Source: an uncultured Vampirovibrio sp. (lineage in GTDB: Bacteria > Cyanobacteriota > Vampirovibrionia > Gastranaerophilales > Gastranaerophilaceae). From it: 64,000 bases of DNA. Every line of letters starts with the position of its first letter. The first letter of the stretch is position 1. The stretch is from assembly GCA_910583875.1 (NCBI GenBank), contig CAJTXT010000001.1:310001-374000 (forward strand). Reading direction: 5' to 3'. Under the pieces are notes generated by a model. That model made no database searches, had not been told where the DNA came from, and saw only the letters and a list, made by a program, of their open reading frames with translations. Of the stretch, positions 60,468 to 64,000 are shown piece after piece. Made by a program: the position numbers and the translations under genes.

Positions 60468-61073
60468 ATGAGCAAAGAAGCAGAATTTTTTCAAAGTCCT
60501 GAGTTTATTTTTATAGTTTGTGTTAGTGCTTTTCTTCTTTTTACTTTGTTTTTTGTTAAAGAGAAAATAACAGAAAAAATTCTAAAAGAAGTATCTTTTT
60601 ATATTAGAAGTACTGATGAAAAAATGATATGCTATGGTAAATATTGGAATACTGAACAATATTATTATTCAATTTCGCTGGCTATATTACTTGTTTTTAC
60701 AATGGAAATGTATATTGAAGAATTATTAGATAGCTATGTGATAATAAATATTATTTTTGTTGTTCTTTGCATTTGTCTTCTTTTATATAATGTACATTGT
60801 TATGGAAAAATGATAATTTTGACAGATAAATCGCTTATTTTAACTTCTTTTTTGAAAACAGGTTATATAAATGAGATATTTAAACTCTCTGAAATAAAAG
60901 ATAGCGGTTACAGACTGGAAGGAAGCTTGATATCAAGAGGGAGAATAGACATTCCATATTTGATTCTTTGTTTTAAAGACGGTTATAAAAAGCAAATATC
61001 AAAACTTACAAATTTAGAAGAAATTAATAATTGTATATTGAGAATTATCAAAAAGAAAAATACTTACGAATAA
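60468..61073 (+). CDS. Small membrane protein with C-terminal PH-like domain
   Basis: 201 residues. An N-terminal membrane segment (about 11-28), a central pair of hydrophobic segments (about 67-84 and 92-110), then a beta-rich tail opening with MIILTDKSLILT and ending in short helices. It is the third paralogue of the window's PH-like membrane family. AAGGA ribosome binding site. Last gene of the run starting at 57948. Function unknown. Confidence 0.6.
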   Translation: MSKEAEFFQSPEFIFIVCVSAFLLFTLFFVKEKITEKILKEVSFYIRSTDEKMICYGKYWNTEQYYYSISLAILLVFTMEMYIEELLDSYVIINIIFVVLCICLLLYNVHCYGKMIILTDKSLILTSFLKTGYINEIFKLSEIKDSGYRLEGSLISRGRIDIPYLILCFKDGYKKQISKLTNLEEINNCILRIIKKKNTYE

Positions 61074-61177
61074 GAAACTATCAAAATAAATCATATAATT
61101 TCTATTCATTTCAAAATATAAACATTCAATAAATAATCCAAAATGCAATACCATTTGCAATAAATCCAATCCCTTAA

Positions 61178-61183
61178 TATAAT
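61178..61183 (+). promoter_or_regulatory. -10 box of a probable leaderless promoter
   Basis: TATAAT ends 6 bases before the ATG at 61190, with no ribosome binding site between. Confidence 0.5.
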
Positions 61184-61189
61184 TAAGTA

Positions 61190-61819
61190 ATGGAATTTAT
61201 AAACAACACACAATTGAAAACATCTTTCATAGGTATATCTCTTAGCGGATTAAGCACAATAGAATCTGCCGTTGCTGTATTAGATAAAAATATGCACGTT
61301 ATTATGCTTGATAAGCTTTTTTCAATGAACGATGTTAAATACTTTTTAGATAATTGGGCAGGTAAACAAAATTCCGTTATATTAGTTTCAGTTCCAGAAA
61401 ATGAAGTTATGCTTAGCAGTAAGTGGAAATATAATTCACGAACTTATGACATTGTAAATCTTGACCATAAAATGATTAACCGCGATGATTGGACAAACAG
61501 ATTTTCCACCCGAGGAAGCGAATATTTTAAAGAGTTAAGCAATCAAGGCATTGATATATTCAGATTTGATATCAATAATATCAAAAACTATTTTGGAAGC
61601 TGTCTTGCATATCGTGAACGTACACCAATTGATTGTAAATCGCTTCAAGATACATTAAGAATTAAATATAATATGCGTGAACTTCCTGTTAATATGCTTC
61701 CTGTTGCTCAATTAGAAGCCATATTAGGTGCATTCTTAGCACACAATATTGTATTAGGCGAAAACTTTGAATATAAACAAATTGGCGAATATGAAACACT
61801 TCCTATACTTGGGATTTAA
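61190..61819 (+). CDS. DUF429-like predicted RNase-H-fold protein
   Basis: 209 residues. FIGISLSGLSTIESAVAVLDKN at the start, VILVSVPENEVML in the middle and QLEAILGAFLAHNIVLGE near the end follow the DUF429 pattern, in which acidic residues on the first strand and in the last helix define an RNase-H-like fold. The first-strand acidic residue usual for a nuclease (GID) is Ser here (GIS), so activity is doubtful. Function unknown. Confidence 0.5.
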   Translation: MEFINNTQLKTSFIGISLSGLSTIESAVAVLDKNMHVIMLDKLFSMNDVKYFLDNWAGKQNSVILVSVPENEVMLSSKWKYNSRTYDIVNLDHKMINRDDWTNRFSTRGSEYFKELSNQGIDIFRFDINNIKNYFGSCLAYRERTPIDCKSLQDTLRIKYNMRELPVNMLPVAQLEAILGAFLAHNIVLGENFEYKQIGEYETLPILGI

Positions 61820-61853
61820 AGTCAGAAAATATAAAGCTGCTTTATGACGCACT

Positions 61854-62270
61854 TTATTTATGAAAAACATTATAATCAAATTTAAAATGAATATCAACTT
61901 GATTATCTTCAAATTCAGCGGGTAAAGGCTGAAAAGGAGCAGTATCTTTAACTGCTTTAATAGCAGCTTTATCAACATCCTTATATCCCGAAGATTTCAA
62001 TACTTTAATATTACTTACTTTTCCATTCTTTGAAACAGTAAATAATAATACAACTCTATTTGATTCATTTTTCTTAGGCGGCTTCCAATTAAGTTTTATA
62101 TCACGCTGTAACTTTTTCATAAAAGGAGCAAAATCAACAGATGTTTCACTGCTTTTCTTTTCTTGTGCAGAATTATTTTTCTTACTTACATTTGGATTAT
62201 CAGCAAAAGTAAAATTTATTACTCCCAGTAAAACAAAAGATATAAATAAACAAATAAGTTTCTTTTTCAT
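61854..62270 (-). CDS. TonB C-terminal-domain protein
   Basis: 138 residues. A signal or anchor segment (KLICLFISFVLLGVINFTFA) is followed by a polar linker and a TonB C-domain: NRVVLLFTVSKNGKVSNIKVLKSSG then DKAAIKAVKDTAPFQPLP. Short, without the Pro-rich spacer of true TonB, so more likely a periplasmic TonB-like adaptor. AAGGAA ribosome binding site. Last gene of a minus-strand run starting at 63768. Confidence 0.8.
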   Translation of the reverse strand: MKKKLICLFISFVLLGVINFTFADNPNVSKKNNSAQEKKSSETSVDFAPFMKKLQRDIKLNWKPPKKNESNRVVLLFTVSKNGKVSNIKVLKSSGYKDVDKAAIKAVKDTAPFQPLPAEFEDNQVDIHFKFDYNVFHK

Positions 62271-62312
62271 ATTAATTCCTTAACAATCTATATTATTTAT
62301 TTTAGCATCGTT

Positions 62313-62978
62313 TTAATTAAATATATGTTCTCGAATATAAGCTGATGGTAATACTTGCATATTTTCTGCATCAATTACAGCTTGGAAAATGTCATCATTT
62401 AATTTATTTGGCTTTTGTGCTCCATTTATGTCTAATTCTATTACACAGCTTGAATTCATAGGATTTTCTATATCTATAATTTTACAGCCCTTTTCAAACT
62501 TAACAATTGAATAAATAATACCATCAAATGTTTGGAAATATCTATTATCTTGATATTTTTTAGGTAAATTCCCCTTATCCTTAATACTTAATCTTCTTTT
62601 GAACAGTGCTTGCATATCATCAGCCGTTTCAAAATCAGAAATTTTTGTTTTTTCAAGTGAATATTCAAGTGAAATTGCTTGATTTAATATTGAAATACAC
62701 TTTTTTACATAACCATTTCTATTATTTTGATAACAAGGTCTATTCGCCTCATTCCAAATACGTATGAATAAAAGCAGAACAAGGATATAAATAGTGGAAT
62801 GAATAATAATTTGGATGATATCTCTCACTTTATGTTTTTTGCTTATTTTAAAAAGATTTTTTAAATTTTTACGATTTTTAATTATTGTTATAATTGAACT
62901 TAAAAACCAGTACAATATTAAAATTACTATACCTGTATAAAAAACTAAAATAAAAATTGTAGCAATATCAAAACTCAT
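62313..62978 (-). CDS. Membrane protein of unknown function
   Basis: 221 residues. Two membrane segments (about 5-28 and 49-70) are followed by an extracytoplasmic domain with two or more cysteines (RPCYQNN, KGCKIIDIENPMNSSCVIEL), which may form disulfides. The fold around ISLEYSLEKTKISDFETADDM is not recognised. It lies 7 bp after the surface-protein gene on the same transcript. Confidence 0.55.
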   Translation of the reverse strand: MSFDIATIFILVFYTGIVILILYWFLSSIITIIKNRKNLKNLFKISKKHKVRDIIQIIIHSTIYILVLLLFIRIWNEANRPCYQNNRNGYVKKCISILNQAISLEYSLEKTKISDFETADDMQALFKRRLSIKDKGNLPKKYQDNRYFQTFDGIIYSIVKFEKGCKIIDIENPMNSSCVIELDINGAQKPNKLNDDIFQAVIDAENMQVLPSAYIREHIFN

Positions 62979-62985
62979 AAAAAAC

Positions 62986-63768
62986 CTACCTTAAAATCAT
63001 TCCGCCCCATTCAACCATAGTATAACCACTGCGGTTAAATGGAATTAATGTTTGTTCTTTTATTTTTTCATTTTTCTTTGCTTTAGTTATAACAATCTCA
63101 ACTCTGTTTATATTATCAGGTCTAGGGTCAATATATAAAGGTAAATAATTTTCAACATCTTCATTTTGAAGAAAATATATTTTAACCTGTTTCCAACCTG
63201 TATTTTTTACTTTTTTATTCCAGTATCTTACAAATTCAACTTTTTCTTCTTTGTTAAAATTCAACTCATCAGCTTTTTTACTTAGAAAATCTTCAATATT
63301 TTCCGATTTAACAATAAACCCTTCATTCTTTTTAGGAACCGGCTTAACTACCTGCACTCCATCCCAATATATATAAGGATATTTATTTATCTCGCAAGCT
63401 TGTTTAGAATACTCAAATCCAAATTCTTTATAAGGAAGTTTTTCGCAATTTGTATATTTAGGCTGCAAGTCTCTTAAAACTCCATTAGGTTCCGCTTCAA
63501 CATACCAGCCGTTTTTATATTTCGGAATTACATTTTTATATTTAATTGTTTTATCAAGTTTAACAGATATTTGTGTTGTATTTTCAGGATACAAATAAAT
63601 GGCAGGTTTATAATTTACAGGTTCAACAGTAAAAGCAAAAACAACAAAACCTATTATAAAAAGAGAAATAACAAAGCCCAAAACAGCGTTTCTTAACTTA
63701 AACCCTGCATTTTCATCTTCAAAAATTTCTTGGTCTTTCTTTTGATTTTCGTCCAAATTTTCTTGCAT
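62986..63768 (-). CDS. Membrane-anchored surface protein with KPAIYLYP motif
   Basis: 260 residues. An acidic cytoplasmic N-terminus is followed by one membrane span (about 28-50) and an outside domain that begins KPAIYLYPENTTQISVKL. The 'KP(V/A)IYLYP' opening is found in a family of secreted or surface proteins of unknown role. The rest (YKNGWYVEAEPNG, PYIYWDGVQV, GYTMVEWGG) is beta-rich with many aromatics. AAAGGAG ribosome binding site. Its promoter has a ten-base homopolymer in the spacer, which suggests on/off switching. Confidence 0.68.
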   Translation of the reverse strand: MQENLDENQKKDQEIFEDENAGFKLRNAVLGFVISLFIIGFVVFAFTVEPVNYKPAIYLYPENTTQISVKLDKTIKYKNVIPKYKNGWYVEAEPNGVLRDLQPKYTNCEKLPYKEFGFEYSKQACEINKYPYIYWDGVQVVKPVPKKNEGFIVKSENIEDFLSKKADELNFNKEEKVEFVRYWNKKVKNTGWKQVKIYFLQNEDVENYLPLYIDPRPDNINRVEIVITKAKKNEKIKEQTLIPFNRSGYTMVEWGGMILR

Positions 63769-63785
63769 AACAACTCCTTTAGAGT

Positions 63786-63817
63786 ATTATATCATATTTA
63801 CCCCCCCCCCGAAACAA
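63786..63817 (-). promoter_or_regulatory. Promoter with ten-base G/C tract between -35 and -10
   Basis: On the minus strand, TTGTTT (63817-63812) is followed by a 20-bp spacer containing ten consecutive G (plus-strand C at 63801-63810), then TATAAT (63791-63786), 17 bp before the ATG. Loss of about three G would restore the ideal 17-bp spacing. The layout parallels known phase-variable promoters with poly-G spacers. Confidence 0.6.
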
Positions 63818-63830
63818 GATATTATTAATA

Positions 63831-63861
63831 AAAAAACCGTCTTAAAATAAGACGGTTTTTT
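63831..63861 (-). terminator. Intrinsic terminator of the pfp gene
   Basis: Stem ACCGTCTTA / TAAGACGGT with a 3-base loop, flanked by A and T runs, 17 bp after the stop of the partial gene on the minus strand. Confidence 0.88.
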
Positions 63862-63877
63862 ATATTTTAAAACTAGA

Positions 63878-64000
63878 TTAAACAGCTGTTAATTTAGCAG
63901 CGTTTTCAAGTCTTAAAGTTTCTGTTGTGATATCACAAACACTTGATGGTCCAAAGTATTGAATAGAACCAGGGAAGATATATTTATCTTCTAAAGCCCA
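63878..64000 (-). CDS. pfp: Pyrophosphate-dependent phosphofructokinase, C-terminal end (partial)
   Basis: The frame runs off the right edge. The last 40 residues read WALEDKYIFPGSIQYFGPS, then VCDITTETLRLENAAKL. This matches the extreme C-terminus of PPi-dependent 6-phosphofructokinases (FPGPIQYFGP, TLxLE). It phosphorylates fructose 6-phosphate using PPi, common in anaerobes. A terminator follows the stop. Confidence 0.75.
   Translation of the reverse strand, partial: WALEDKYIFPGSIQYFGPSSVCDITTETLRLENAAKLTAV

Noticed and set aside
1..64000. Insertion sequences, integrases, rRNA operons
   Set aside because: No transposase, integrase or rRNA sequence could be recognised anywhere in the window; the mobile signals are limited to small repeats and the phage fragment.

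Overview
This is an AT-rich bacterial chromosome segment (roughly 30% GC by eye) from a Gram-negative-type anaerobe. The best guess is an uncultured gut member of the non-photosynthetic cyanobacterial lineage (Melainabacteria/Vampirovibrionia, Gastranaerophilales-like). Support for this: heptose/LPS genes (rfaE1-type kinase, GT9 heptosyltransferase, O-antigen-ligase-like protein), cyanobacteria-associated families (DUF4330, IctB-like ligase), anaerobic ribonucleotide reductase (nrdDG), a PPi-type phosphofructokinase at the right edge, a flagellar-type export cluster, and an N-terminal INFKG motif in the ADP-ribosyltransferase that I associate with this group. The lineage call is inference; no rRNA or tRNA gene is visible.

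Layout. 1-2 kb: a partial nucleotide kinase-like gene, a small PH-like membrane protein, a mini-XRE regulator and dispersed palindromic repeats. 2-9 kb: gltX with a GT2 glycosyltransferase, a radical SAM/SPASM gene divergent from an ADP-ribosyltransferase, and an NfeD-like/flotillin pair. 9-15 kb: a YeiH-type transporter and the nrdD-nrdG-ycaO operon, with a Fur-type box beside the nrdD promoter. 15-17 kb: a small acidic protein, a stray partial CRISPR repeat and a decayed phage fragment. 16.9-22.5 kb: a complete type II-C CRISPR-Cas locus with 15 repeats, a predicted tracrRNA, and cas9-cas1-cas2 running toward the array. 22.6-26 kb: dipeptide-type ABC permeases, MgtC and an acyltransferase. 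26-35 kb: tilS-hpt, membrane proteins, cupin, secreted proteins, MscS, galE and repeat-rich spacers. 35-41 kb: accBC, a GGDEF/HD-GYP protein and a heptosyltransferase. 41-45 kb: fliR/Q/P/O plus a two-SpoA C-ring protein. 45-48 kb: an orphan DNA methyltransferase and small XRE genes, one with a nonsense codon. 48-53 kb: an LPS/sucCD operon. 53-58 kb: a small regulator pair, repeats, nagZ and a GH13-like protein. 58-64 kb: AMIN-like, STAS, rsmI, LOG, TonB-like and surface-protein genes, ending in a partial pfp.

The points most worth a second look are: (1) three very long intergenic hairpins whose arms are unrelated but whose centre is the same 27-bp core with a covarying stem; (2) CRISPR repeats that each end in an extended -10 promoter, a predicted tracrRNA, and a lone half repeat 1.5 kb away; (3) a 10-bp C/G homopolymer between the -35 and -10 of a surface-protein promoter, a classic phase-variation layout; (4) a dispersed palindromic repeat family with a variant carrying a ~50-bp insert; (5) an apparent habit of leaderless transcription.
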